Below, in pieces: positions 1-7,574 of a stretch of DNA of 64,000 bases. The translations under genes and the position numbers were made by a program. Under the pieces are notes generated by a model. The model did no database searches. It saw only the letters and a program-made list of their open reading frames with translations, and was not told the origin of the DNA. The DNA is from Rhodospirillaceae bacterium UBA1479. Lineage in GTDB: Bacteria; Pseudomonadota; Alphaproteobacteria; Rhodospirillales; Casp-alpha2. Location: contig DCRZ01000001.1 of the NCBI GenBank assembly GCA_002325375.1, positions 310,001-374,000 of the forward strand, written 5' to 3'. Each line of letters opens with the position of its first letter. Positions within the stretch are counted from its first letter, which is position 1.

Positions 1-493
1 CGAGTACGGCCTTCAAGGATTTGTAGGACGTATCCTCGGTATCGAAGCTGAGATCGTCGCAGAACACCAGGCAGCGCCGCCCACCGGCGCGCACGACCGA
101 CAGCAAGGCGGGCAGGGAGGGGATATCCTCGCGGTGGATTTCCACCAGCACGAGGGATCCCGGCTGTTCCGCGTTGATTTCCGCGTGCAGCGCCTTGACC
201 AGGGAGCTTTTGCCCGTACCGCGCGCGCCCCACAACAACGCGTTGTTGGCGGGCAGGCCCTTGGCAAAGCGCTGGGTGTTGTTCATCAGCTGTTCGACCT
301 GCATGTCGATACCGCGCAACAGGCCCATTTCGACCCGATTGACCTTGGGCACGGGCTCCAGCCAGGAAGAGTCGGCGTGCCAGACGAAAGCGTCGGCGAC
401 GGACATGTCGTTTTCGGGGACGGGCGGCGGGGCGAGACGGTCCAGCGCATCGGCGATGCGGTCGAGGACCTTGTACATATCGATATCGGTCAT
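1..493 (-). CDS. DUF815 family AAA-type ATPase, N-terminal part
   Basis: Reading the minus strand from ATG at 493 gives an open frame running off the window edge, starting MTDIDMYKVLDRIADALDRL. A P-loop (GARGTGKSS) lies near residue 90, and LVFCDDLSF further on fits the Walker B region. The stretch around LLRGIDMQVEQLMNNT before the P-loop is typical of DUF815 ATPases, a widespread bacterial family of uncertain role. It is divergent from yajC, a position often seen for this gene in alphaproteobacteria. The C-terminal half is missing only because the window ends. Confidence 0.85.
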   Translation of the reverse strand, partial: MTDIDMYKVLDRIADALDRLAPPPVPENDMSVADAFVWHADSSWLEPVPKVNRVEMGLLRGIDMQVEQLMNNTQRFAKGLPANNALLWGARGTGKSSLVKALHAEINAEQPGSLVLVEIHREDIPSLPALLSVVRAGGRRCLVFCDDLSFDTEDTSYKSLKAVL

Positions 494-578
494 GGCGGCG
501 GAAATTAGGCCGGAGAGCGCAAGGCGTCAATCGTCTGCGTGCCGTCGTTGGCGATGGGCAAAAATTCGCCGGTTTGCG

Positions 579-607
579 TTTGCATCGCGCGGTCTTGCGG
601 TTATAGT
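579..607 (+). promoter_or_regulatory. Candidate sigma70-type promoter for yajC-secDF
   Basis: TTTGCA at 579-584 and TATAGT at 602-607 are separated by 17 bases. The -10 matches consensus at 5 of 6 positions and the -35 at 4 of 6. It lies about 85 bases before the yajC start, in the gap shared with the divergent DUF815 gene. Inference from sequence only. Confidence 0.4.
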
Positions 608-692
608 CCCGCGCACCCAAATAAGACGACCGGTTTCCGGGTATTTAAGAACCGCCCCCGACGGTAAATGCGGGGGGAACGAGGAGATAAAC

Positions 693-1124
693 ATGTTGAT
701 TTCGCCCGCGTATGCCCAGGCCGCCGGTGGCGGTGGTGGTGGCGGCATTGAGGCGTTCCTGCCCCTGATCCTGATCTTCGTGATCTTTTACTTCCTGCTG
801 ATTCGTCCGCAGCAGAAGAAGATGAAGGAACACAAGCTTATGCTCGAAGCCGTCCGGCGCGGCGACAAGGTCGTCACGGGCGGCGGCATCATGGGCACGG
901 TGACCAAGGTCAACGAAGGTGACGAGGTGATTGTCGAAATCGCCGAGGGCATCAAGGTCAAGGTGCGCAAGAGCACGCTGGCCTCGGTCGAAAGCAAGTC
1001 CGAGCCCCAGGCCGATTCCGGCAAGACCGCCGACAAGGGCGACGCCGCCAACGATGAAGGCGCCGCCAAGAAGAAGCCGGGCGGCCTGCGCGGCCTGCTG
1101 GGCGGCGGCAAAAAGGACGGTTGA
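693..1124 (+). CDS. yajC: Sec translocon accessory protein YajC
   Basis: 143 residues. A short N-terminus ending in AYAQ and a Gly-rich stretch are followed by one membrane helix (FLPLILIFVIFYFLLI). Then comes the family hallmark RPQQKKMKEHK and a small cytoplasmic domain containing GDKVVTGGGIMGTV. The tail is Lys/Gly-rich. YajC joins SecD and SecF in the inner-membrane complex that assists SecYEG. The ATG at 693 was chosen because GAGGAG lies at 681-686 and it gives the normal length; longer in-frame starts upstream would add unrelated sequence. First gene of yajC-secD-secF. Confidence 0.97.
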   Translation: MLISPAYAQAAGGGGGGGIEAFLPLILIFVIFYFLLIRPQQKKMKEHKLMLEAVRRGDKVVTGGGIMGTVTKVNEGDEVIVEIAEGIKVKVRKSTLASVESKSEPQADSGKTADKGDAANDEGAAKKKPGGLRGLLGGGKKDG

Positions 1125-1180
1125 TCCTTTGCCCCTGATCTTCGTTTCGTCCCATTCCTGACACGTCCGGTTAAGCACCC

Positions 1181-2764
1181 ATGGTCTATTTCCCCAAGTG
1201 GAAGGTTGCGTTGGTCCTGGTGGTCTGCCTGCTGGGCGTGGCCTATTCCCTGCCCAACTTCCTGCCCAAGTCGCTGACTGAATCGCTGCCCGGCGGACTG
1301 CCGAGCCAGCAGGTCAATCTGGGCCTGGATTTGCAGGGCGGCTCGCACCTGCTGCTGGAGGTCGAGGTCGACGAGGTCGTTAGGCAATACCTGGAAGGCA
1401 TCGCCGAAAGTGCGCGCGCCGAGCTGCGCACCGCGCGCATCCGCGCCCGCGCCCTGGGCGTCGACGGCAATACGGTGGTCGTCACCATCGCCAAGGCGGA
1501 CGAGGTCGAGAAGGCGCGCAATCTGCTGAAGCCGATCGAGCCGGGCGCACAGGTCAGTGTCGACGGTGAGCGCATCACCATCACGCCCCTGGAACAGACC
1601 CTGTTGGAACGGCGGTCGTCGGCCCTGCAGCAGTCCGTGGAAATCCTGCGCCGCCGCATCGACGAAACGGGCACGCGCGAGCCGACCATCCAGCGCCAGG
1701 GCGACAATCGGGTGCTGGTCCAGGTGCCCGGCCTGAAGGACCCGGAACGCCTGAAGGCGATCATCGGCAAGACCGCCAAGCTGACGTTCCAGCTGGTCGA
1801 CATGGAAAATTCCGTGGCCGAGGCCCGCGAGCGCGGCCGGGTGCCGCCGGGCAGCGTGCTGCTGGAGGCGACCGAGGAAGACCGCGCCGTCGGCCGTCAG
1901 GACGCCTATCTGGTCAAGCGCCGGGTGCTGGTGTCGGGCGAGGACCTGGTCGATGCCCACCAAAGCTTCGAACAGCGCACCAATCAGCCGGTCGTCGGCT
2001 TCCGCCTCAACGCGCGCGGCGCCAAGAAATTCGGCGACGTGACGACCAAGAACGTGGGCCGGCCCTTCGCCATCGTGCTGGACAACAAGGTCATCAGCGC
2101 GCCGGTGATCCGCGAGCCGATCATCACCGGCAGCGGCCAGATTTCCGGCTCGTTCACCGTGCAGTCGGCCCAGGATTTGGCCCTTCTGCTGCGCGCGGGC
2201 GCCCTGCCGGCGCCGATTTCGATTCTCGAGGAACGCACCGTCGGCGCCAGCCTGGGCGCGGACAGCATCATGGCGGGGGAAACCGCCTGCATCGTCGGCC
2301 TGATCGCGGTGATCGTGTTCATGGTCATCGCCTACGGCAAGTTCGGGGTGATGGCCAACGTGGCGCTGATCGCCAACCTGTTGCTGATTTTGGCGGTCCT
2401 GTCGGTGATTCAGGCCACGCTGACGCTGCCCGGCATCGCCGGGATCGTACTGACCGTCGGCATGGCGGTCGATGCCAACGTGCTGATATTCGAGCGCATC
2501 CGCGAGGAAGTACGCGCCGGGCGTACGCCGATCAGCGCCATCGACGCCGGCTACAGCCGGGCGCTGACCACCATCATCGATGCCAACGTGACCACGCTGA
2601 TCGCCGCCGTGCTGCTCTACGCCTTCGGGTCCGGGCCGGTGCGGGGCTTTGCCGTGACGCTCGCCGTCGGCATCGCGACTTCCATGTTCACCGCGATCAT
2701 GGTCACCCGCCTGATGGTCGTCGCCTGGTTGCGCCGCACGCGGCCACAGGAATTGCCGGTCTAG
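1181..2764 (+). CDS. secD: Protein translocase subunit SecD
   Basis: 527 residues. There is an N-terminal membrane helix, then the D1 motif LGLDLQGGSHLLLEV, a large periplasmic P1 region, and five further helices in the C-terminal third, including the motif GMAVDANVLIFERIREE. SecD acts with SecF as a proton-driven RND-type pump that helps finish translocation on the periplasmic side. Length is close to the alphaproteobacterial norm. The gene follows yajC by 56 bases and precedes secF by 21, so one operon is likely. Confidence 0.98.
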   Translation: MVYFPKWKVALVLVVCLLGVAYSLPNFLPKSLTESLPGGLPSQQVNLGLDLQGGSHLLLEVEVDEVVRQYLEGIAESARAELRTARIRARALGVDGNTVVVTIAKADEVEKARNLLKPIEPGAQVSVDGERITITPLEQTLLERRSSALQQSVEILRRRIDETGTREPTIQRQGDNRVLVQVPGLKDPERLKAIIGKTAKLTFQLVDMENSVAEARERGRVPPGSVLLEATEEDRAVGRQDAYLVKRRVLVSGEDLVDAHQSFEQRTNQPVVGFRLNARGAKKFGDVTTKNVGRPFAIVLDNKVISAPVIREPIITGSGQISGSFTVQSAQDLALLLRAGALPAPISILEERTVGASLGADSIMAGETACIVGLIAVIVFMVIAYGKFGVMANVALIANLLLILAVLSVIQATLTLPGIAGIVLTVGMAVDANVLIFERIREEVRAGRTPISAIDAGYSRALTTIIDANVTTLIAAVLLYAFGSGPVRGFAVTLAVGIATSMFTAIMVTRLMVVAWLRRTRPQELPV

Positions 2765-2785
2765 GCGCCGGGTAGGATAAAGATC

Positions 2786-3721
2786 ATGCGTCTGCTCAAG
2801 CTTGTCCCCGACGACATCAACATCCCCTTCATGTCGTTCCGCAAGGTGTTCCTGACGATCTCGGCCCTGGCCGTCGCGATGTCGCTGGCCCTGGTGTTCG
2901 TCAAGGGGATGAATTTCGGCATCGATTTCCAGGGCGGTATCCTGATCGAGGTGCGTATGCCGCAGGCCGCCAACCTAAGCCAGATGCGCGGACAATTGGG
3001 CGCGCTCGGCCTGGGCGAGGTCAGCCTGCAGGAATTCGGCAACCCGGCCGACGTGTTGATCCGCATCGGCGCGCAGGATGGCGACGCGGCGGCGCAACAG
3101 GCCGCCGTTTCCGCCGTGAAAGACGCGCTTGGGGCCAGTGTCGATTACCGCCGCGTGGAATTCGTCGGGCCCAAGGTGTCGTCGGAACTGCTGATTGACG
3201 GTGTGCTGGCCGTGGTCGTGGCGATCATCGCCATGCTGATCTACATCTGGCTGCGCTTCGAATGGCAGTTCGGCCTGGGGGCGGTTATGGCGTTGACCCA
3301 TGACGTGTTCCTGACGCTCGGCATGTTTTCCCTGCTGGGTCTTGAATTCAACTTGTCGACGGTGGCCGCCGTGCTGACCATCGCCGGGTATTCGATCAAC
3401 GACACGGTGGTCGTGTTCGACCGCATCCGCGAGGATTTGCGCAAGTACAAGACCAAGCCGGTGCCCGATCTGCTGAACGGTTCGATCAATGCGACCCTGT
3501 CCCGCACCCTAATGACGTCCCTGACCACCCTGGTGGCTTTGTTGGCGTTGTTCTTCCTGGGCGGGGAGGTGATCCGCGATTTCTCCTTCGCGATGATCTT
3601 CGGTATCCTGGTCGGCACCTATTCGTCGATCTGCGTCGCCTCGCCGCTGTTGCTTTATACCAACGTGGCCGCCCGTGCCCGCGGCACCGGCGACGCCAAG
3701 GAGGCGGCGGAAACGCCGTAA
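2786..3721 (+). CDS. secF: Protein translocase subunit SecF
   Basis: 311 residues. After the first helix comes the SecF signature FGIDFQGGILIEV, a small periplasmic domain, and five helices with GYSINDTVVVFDRIRED. It pairs with SecD in the inner membrane. The coding region is uninterrupted and of normal length. SecD and SecF remain separate genes here rather than fused. The next gene starts 15 bases downstream, so the operon probably continues into the Mth938-like gene. Confidence 0.98.
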   Translation: MRLLKLVPDDINIPFMSFRKVFLTISALAVAMSLALVFVKGMNFGIDFQGGILIEVRMPQAANLSQMRGQLGALGLGEVSLQEFGNPADVLIRIGAQDGDAAAQQAAVSAVKDALGASVDYRRVEFVGPKVSSELLIDGVLAVVVAIIAMLIYIWLRFEWQFGLGAVMALTHDVFLTLGMFSLLGLEFNLSTVAAVLTIAGYSINDTVVVFDRIREDLRKYKTKPVPDLLNGSINATLSRTLMTSLTTLVALLALFFLGGEVIRDFSFAMIFGILVGTYSSICVASPLLLYTNVAARARGTGDAKEAAETP

Positions 3722-3736
3722 GCGAAGACCTGATCC

Positions 3737-4135
3737 ATGCCCGGACTTGACGTCACGCCCCTGGTTCCCGCCGGCCGGAAGATCATCCAGGCCTACGGAG
3801 ACGGGCGGTTCCGGGTCGCCGGTGAGGCCTTCGAGACCTCGATCCTGATCTGGCCCGACCGTTGTGTGGCCTGGGACGCGCGCACCATCGCCGACCTGGA
3901 CGCCGACGCCTTGCATCTGGCCATGACCGGGCCGGATGCTCCGGTGCCCCATGCGGAAATTCTCATCATCGGCTGTGGTGCGGCATTTTTGGCACCGCCC
4001 AAGGGCCTGCGCCAGGATCTGCGCGCGCGCGGCATCGCCGTGGAATGGATGGATACGGGGGCGGCCTGCCGCACCTTCAATGTTCTTCTGGGTGAGGATC
4101 GCCGCGCCGCGGCGGCCATTTTGGCCGTCGATTGA
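3737..4135 (+). CDS. Mth938/DUF498 domain protein, NDUFAF3-like
   Basis: 132 residues covering one complete Mth938-like domain. Family features seen are the start region DVTPLVPAGRKIIQAYGDGRFRV, EILIIGCGAAFLAPPKGLR in the middle, and WMDTGAACRTFNVLLGEDR near the end. The human homologue NDUFAF3 is a respiratory complex I assembly factor, and its bacterial relatives typically sit directly after secDF, as here. The exact bacterial role is not settled. No catalytic motif is visible. Confidence 0.9.
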   Translation: MPGLDVTPLVPAGRKIIQAYGDGRFRVAGEAFETSILIWPDRCVAWDARTIADLDADALHLAMTGPDAPVPHAEILIIGCGAAFLAPPKGLRQDLRARGIAVEWMDTGAACRTFNVLLGEDRRAAAAILAVD

Positions 4136-4160
4136 TGCGCGACGCGACCGCTTTCCTTTA

Positions 4161-4180
4161 TATACCGGTTTCTGTATAAT
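4161..4180 (+). promoter_or_regulatory. Candidate -10 region with flanking TATAC/GTATA repeat
   Basis: TATAAT lies at 4175-4180, and TATAC at 4161-4165 is repeated inverted as GTATA at 4174-4178 with 8 bases between. No good -35 hexamer is seen at the usual spacing, so this may be an activated promoter or coincidence. It would serve the hypothetical gene at 4266. Confidence 0.3.
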
Positions 4181-4265
4181 ACAGGCCTTCCAGAAGGATA
4201 TTCCGACTCCCAGAATGGGAAAACGATCCAGAAGGACCGCTCCATTACGGAGCCGTGCAAAGAAG

Positions 4266-4961
4266 ATGACAGACGTAACCAAAGTGGGAGGCGTGGCCTC
4301 CCAGCTCGCAAACCGTCCTGTTCCTCCCTCGAAAAGCACCGATAAATCGGCTGCGCCCGGCGACGATACCAAAGCCGGCGACGCCAAGGGTGCGCCCGCA
4401 ACCTTCAACCTGCCCAGCGCGATTTCCGGTGGGGAGACAAAGGAGGTTTCGGCGGCGGAGGCGCTCAAGACGGTGTTCGCCAGCCTGAGCAAGGCATTCT
4501 CCGAGGCTGAGGACAATCCTCCGGCCTCTGGCGCCGCGCTCGAAGCCCTGCTGTCCGACCTCAAGGTCGCAGCTCCCTTCCTTGACCGCGTGTTGGCGGC
4601 CCGCAAAAGCGAGCTGACCGCCGCCGGTGACACGGAAGGGCTGAAGACCTTGGACGCCACCCTGGCCGAAGCCGAGGCATCGCTTGCCGACGCCCGGACC
4701 CAGCTCGAGGGCGTGGCGGACGCGGTGCCCGACGAAGAGGTGGTCGAAGATCCCGCGGTGACCGCGGCGCTGAACGCCATTCTCGGCGAGGGGCGGGAAA
4801 TTCCCGCGTTCTCCGCTGATGAATTGCGTGAAGGCCGCAAGGAATTCGTCGCCCTGGTGTTCGACGACATCGCCGATTCCATCGGTCGTCATCGCAACGC
4901 GGGTGTGCAGACGGCGTCCTATACGCTGGGCGCTTTCGGCGGAGCCAACCTGACGGCCTAA
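4266..4961 (+). CDS. Hypothetical acidic protein
   Basis: 231 residues, not recognised. The first 60 residues are rich in Ala, Ser, Lys and Pro and look disordered. The rest is Ala/Glu/Asp-rich and helical, with heptad-like stretches (LKTLDATLAEAEASLADARTQLEG) suggesting a coiled coil near residues 110-150. No signal peptide or membrane helix. ATG 4266 follows a weak AGAAG. An in-frame ATG at 4215 would add a basic stretch (MGKRSRRTAPLRSRAKK) and cannot be excluded. Codon use matches its neighbours, so the frame is believable. Confidence 0.7.
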   Translation: MTDVTKVGGVASQLANRPVPPSKSTDKSAAPGDDTKAGDAKGAPATFNLPSAISGGETKEVSAAEALKTVFASLSKAFSEAEDNPPASGAALEALLSDLKVAAPFLDRVLAARKSELTAAGDTEGLKTLDATLAEAEASLADARTQLEGVADAVPDEEVVEDPAVTAALNAILGEGREIPAFSADELREGRKEFVALVFDDIADSIGRHRNAGVQTASYTLGAFGGANLTA

Positions 4962-4991
4962 GCGGCAAACGATTTCGTTTGTTGATCGCGG

Positions 4992-5009
4992 CCGCACCCC
5001 TGGGTGCGG
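4992..5009 (+). terminator. Weak hairpin after the hypothetical gene
   Basis: CCGCACC and GGTGCGG form a 7-bp stem with a 4-base loop about 30 bases after the stop at 4961. No clear T-run follows, so termination here is uncertain. Confidence 0.3.
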
Positions 5010-5082
5010 GGCGATTTCGTGCGTCCGGACGATGGGTTTTTACATGGTCTGCTATTGGTCAAGGAGGCGCCATTTTCTACTG

Positions 5083-5655
5083 CTACCGTTTTCGCCACTC
5101 CCAAGGTGGAACCGGGCTAGGTAGCTTCCAGAGCCCCACTCTCTTCGATCTCGCCCATCTCTCAAGAGCCTCAAGTTTATACTGCCGCTCAGGATCATGA
5201 TGAGCATAGTGACCACGCATAATCCAAGCGTGTCCCAGCATCACCATGCGCTCGTTCACGTTGGCCCACTCGTGCGTCTTCTTGTCACGCACCCAGATGG
5301 TCGCAAGTGTTCGCCCGTAATGGTCTAGGCCGAATTCCTCGAGCAACACTGTCCGACCGCCGATCATCTTGATGAGCCCCGCTGTCGCGATGTCTCCCCA
5401 TGGCTGCCCGTTCTCGGGACTGTCTATGGAGTACAGACGGATGCAGACCTTCCCTCGTTCGCAGTCGATGTCGACAGTATCGCCGTCATAGACCCACTTC
5501 ACCCGTGCCGTGGTGCCTAGTCGACGTCTCTCCTTAGGGGGCAGGTGGGCGCGATGGGGGAGTTCCCTCGCTGCCTCCCGTCGCTGGGTCCGCTTGTGAA
5601 GTACGACGAACACAAGGGCGCTACCGATAACCACAAGTATCGTGAAGCCGTCCAT
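5083..5655 (-). CDS. Membrane-anchored thermonuclease-like (SNase) protein
   Basis: 190 residues. A hydrophobic N-terminal segment (FTILVVIGSALVFVVL) is a likely membrane anchor. A staphylococcal-nuclease-like OB-fold domain follows, with VKWVYDGDTVDI, IRLYSIDSPENGQPWG (the usual RLxGIDxPE motif, slightly altered), YGRTLATIWV and a C-terminal KRVGLW. Asp and Arg residues at the expected active-site places are present. Members hydrolyse DNA or RNA with calcium, but substrate and location are unknown here. Base composition looks less GC-rich than the flanking genes, and the gene sits between loci usually adjacent in alphaproteobacteria, so recent insertion is possible. Confidence 0.85.
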   Translation of the reverse strand: MDGFTILVVIGSALVFVVLHKRTQRREAARELPHRAHLPPKERRRLGTTARVKWVYDGDTVDIDCERGKVCIRLYSIDSPENGQPWGDIATAGLIKMIGGRTVLLEEFGLDHYGRTLATIWVRDKKTHEWANVNERMVMLGHAWIMRGHYAHHDPERQYKLEALERWARSKRVGLWKLPSPVPPWEWRKR

Positions 5656-5764
5656 CGCGTTTTGACCTTATGTCCCTTCAACCCTAAAGAGAGGATAACA
5701 TCGCTGCGCAAGTGATGGTATTCAAACAGCTTCTCCACCGTGGGCAAATAGCGGATGACGCGGA

Positions 5765-5794
5765 CAAAAAAACGGGGCTGCCAGTGGCAGCCCC
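5765..5794 (-). terminator. Rho-independent terminator of the PuuD-like gene
   Basis: Read on the minus strand, a perfect 9-bp stem (GGGGCTGCC / GGCAGCCCC, loop of 3) is followed by a run of eight bases read as T after one intervening base. It begins about 30 bases beyond the stop of the gene ending at 5824. Confidence 0.85.
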
Positions 5795-5823
5795 GCTTCA
5801 CGTCGGTATTCGGTTTTAAAGGC

Positions 5824-6429
5824 TTAGAACACGTTCTGCGCCGACACCATGGCGTAGAGCATGGGGATCGAGAGCAGCGTGTTGGTGCGCGAGAACAGCA
5901 TGGCTGTGCGCCCCGCAGCGGCCTTTTCGTCGGCCGTGGCATCGACGATGCCCAGCGCCTTCTTCTGGTTCGGCCAGATCACGAACCACACGTTGAACCA
6001 CATGATGATGCCGAGCCACATGCCGATGCCGATGGCGGTCGACTTGGCGACGCCGCTTTGCAGGCCCAGGGTCATGGCATCGACCAGATAGCCGTTCATG
6101 CCGGCCAGGATCAGGCCGGTCACGATGGTCGCCATGGCGCCCCAGCGGAACCAGAACAGGGCCGCCGGTGCGATGACCTTGCCGATGGCCGGTTTCTGTT
6201 CGTCCGGAATTTTGCCCATGTTCGGGATCTGGACGAAGTTGAAATACCACAGCAGGCCGATCCACATCACGCCGGACAGCACGTGCAGCCAGCGGACCAG
6301 GAAGGCGGCCCAGGCGTGTCCGCCGGGCTGTCCTTCGCCGGTGACACCGGCGACGGCAAGAACCATGAGAATTGTGAGAATGAAACCGGCGATCACCGTG
6401 TTTCGTAAGCTTGACAGGATAGCGGCCAT
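5824..6429 (-). CDS. PuuD-like (Urate_ox_N) integral membrane protein
   Basis: 201 residues with about five membrane helices. The segment FLVRWLHVLSGVMWIGLLWY and the later FWFRWGAMATIVTGL match the N-terminal domain of the PuuD/urate hydroxylase family (Urate_ox_N), in which a His in the RWLH motif may bind haem. Classical PuuD proteins carry a C-terminal cytochrome c domain. This one ends after the membrane part and has no CxxCH, so urate oxidation should not be assumed. A strong Shine-Dalgarno (GAAGGAGGG) precedes the start and a terminator follows, so it is probably monocistronic. Confidence 0.75.
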   Translation of the reverse strand: MAAILSSLRNTVIAGFILTILMVLAVAGVTGEGQPGGHAWAAFLVRWLHVLSGVMWIGLLWYFNFVQIPNMGKIPDEQKPAIGKVIAPAALFWFRWGAMATIVTGLILAGMNGYLVDAMTLGLQSGVAKSTAIGIGMWLGIIMWFNVWFVIWPNQKKALGIVDATADEKAAAGRTAMLFSRTNTLLSIPMLYAMVSAQNVF

Positions 6430-6464
6430 TGTCCGATCCCTCCTTCGACTTGTTTGTCTATTAA

Positions 6465-6508
6465 CCCCAATAAACCCGGCGGTCGGGCTGAAAGCCCCAA
6501 TAAACCCG
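6465..6508 (-). repeat. Two 14-bp direct repeats upstream of the PuuD-like gene
   Basis: CCCCAATAAACCCG occurs at 6465-6478 and again at 6495-6508. The start-to-start distance is 30 bases, close to three helical turns. Both lie 36-79 bases upstream of the PuuD-like start codon, in its 5' leader or promoter. Could be operator half-sites. Confidence 0.5.
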
Positions 6509-6665
6509 CCCGCATGTCACGGAATATACGGAATATAAAGCCTGACAGGGTTCCATCAATGATAATCCTCGTTCTCAATTCCGATTACAGGCATATATCA
6601 AGGCACACCGCGCCTTGCGCGGCCCCTCCCACAACGCCCGGAAACGGGAGAAATTCACGTCCATC

Positions 6666-7547
6666 ATGGCAAATAACGCCGAATCATCGACCGGAATCCC
6701 CACCCCGGAGGCCCTGGCGCCGGTCATGGCGGACCTGCGCCGCGACGATCGCGACCGCTACCTGACGGCCTTGCTGGCGCCGCCGGAAGCCCGCGAAGGT
6801 CTGATCGCGCTCTACGGTTTCAACCTGGAAATCGCCCGCGTGCGGGAAACCGTGTCCGAGGAATTGATCGGGCGCATGCGTCTGCAGTGGTGGCGCGACC
6901 GCCTGGACGATATTTACGCGGGCACGCCGCCCAAGCATCCGGTGGCCGAGCCGCTTGCCTGGGCCGTCGCCCGCTTCGCCGTGCCCCGGACCGTTCTGGA
7001 AGACCTGATCACCGCCCGCGAGGACGATCTTGCGGGCGAGGCGCCAGCGGACCTGGCGGCGCTGGAAGATCATGCCCGGCGGACGGCGGCCCCGGTGGTG
7101 TCCCTGGCCCTGCGCGTGCTGGGGCAGGACAGCGGTCCTGCCGCCGCCGCCGCCGGAGACGTCGCCATGGCCCAGGCCCTGACCGGCATCCTGCGGGCCG
7201 TGCCCTTTCATCTGCGGGCCGGGGTGGTGCGCTTGCCGGGTGACCTGTGCCGCACGGCGGGATTGGATTTGGACCGTTTGCGCGACCGTGGCCCCACGGG
7301 GCAGGAGAACGCACTGTCCGACGTCGTCGCCCGCGTCGCGGCACGGGCCGGTGAGGCCTTGGCGTCCGCACGGCGTCATCGGGTGCCGCGCCGGGCCCTG
7401 CCGGCGTTGTTGCCGGCACGTCTGGCGGCCCGCGACCTGAAGCGCCTGACGCAGGCCGGGTTCGATCCGTTCGCGGGATCGGTCATGCGGGTGGACGGTC
7501 TGCGTCCGTTGGTCTTGTTGATGGCCCGCGTTGGCGGGAAACTCTAG
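6666..7547 (+). CDS. Squalene/phytoene synthase-fold protein, NDUFAF6-like
   Basis: 293 residues across one squalene/phytoene synthase-type all-helical domain. The segment EIARVRETVSEELIGRMRLQ and QWWRDRLDDIY match the NDUFAF6-like branch. True synthases carry an Asp-rich motif at the first position (DDxxD). Here that position reads ARVRETVSE with no Asp pair, so prenyl coupling is unlikely. Human NDUFAF6 helps build respiratory complex I, and in many alphaproteobacteria this gene directly follows the Mth938 gene. Here they are separated by about 2.5 kb. ATG 6666 was preferred over an upstream in-frame ATG at 6615 because it starts at the usual point of the family. Confidence 0.82.
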   Translation: MANNAESSTGIPTPEALAPVMADLRRDDRDRYLTALLAPPEAREGLIALYGFNLEIARVRETVSEELIGRMRLQWWRDRLDDIYAGTPPKHPVAEPLAWAVARFAVPRTVLEDLITAREDDLAGEAPADLAALEDHARRTAAPVVSLALRVLGQDSGPAAAAAGDVAMAQALTGILRAVPFHLRAGVVRLPGDLCRTAGLDLDRLRDRGPTGQENALSDVVARVAARAGEALASARRHRVPRRALPALLPARLAARDLKRLTQAGFDPFAGSVMRVDGLRPLVLLMARVGGKL

Positions 7548-7574
7548 GACGCCGGATCGGGTTCGGGGCAGGGC

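Noticed and set aside
5083..6429. Mobile element carrying the nuclease and PuuD-like genes
   Set aside because: No terminal repeats, transposase, integrase or target duplication seen; only an unusual position and composition.
6558..6576. Fur-box-like sequence upstream of the PuuD-like gene
   Set aside because: AATGATAATCCTCGTTCTC matches the 19-base Fur consensus at only 12 positions, and the centre lacks symmetry. Too weak to call.
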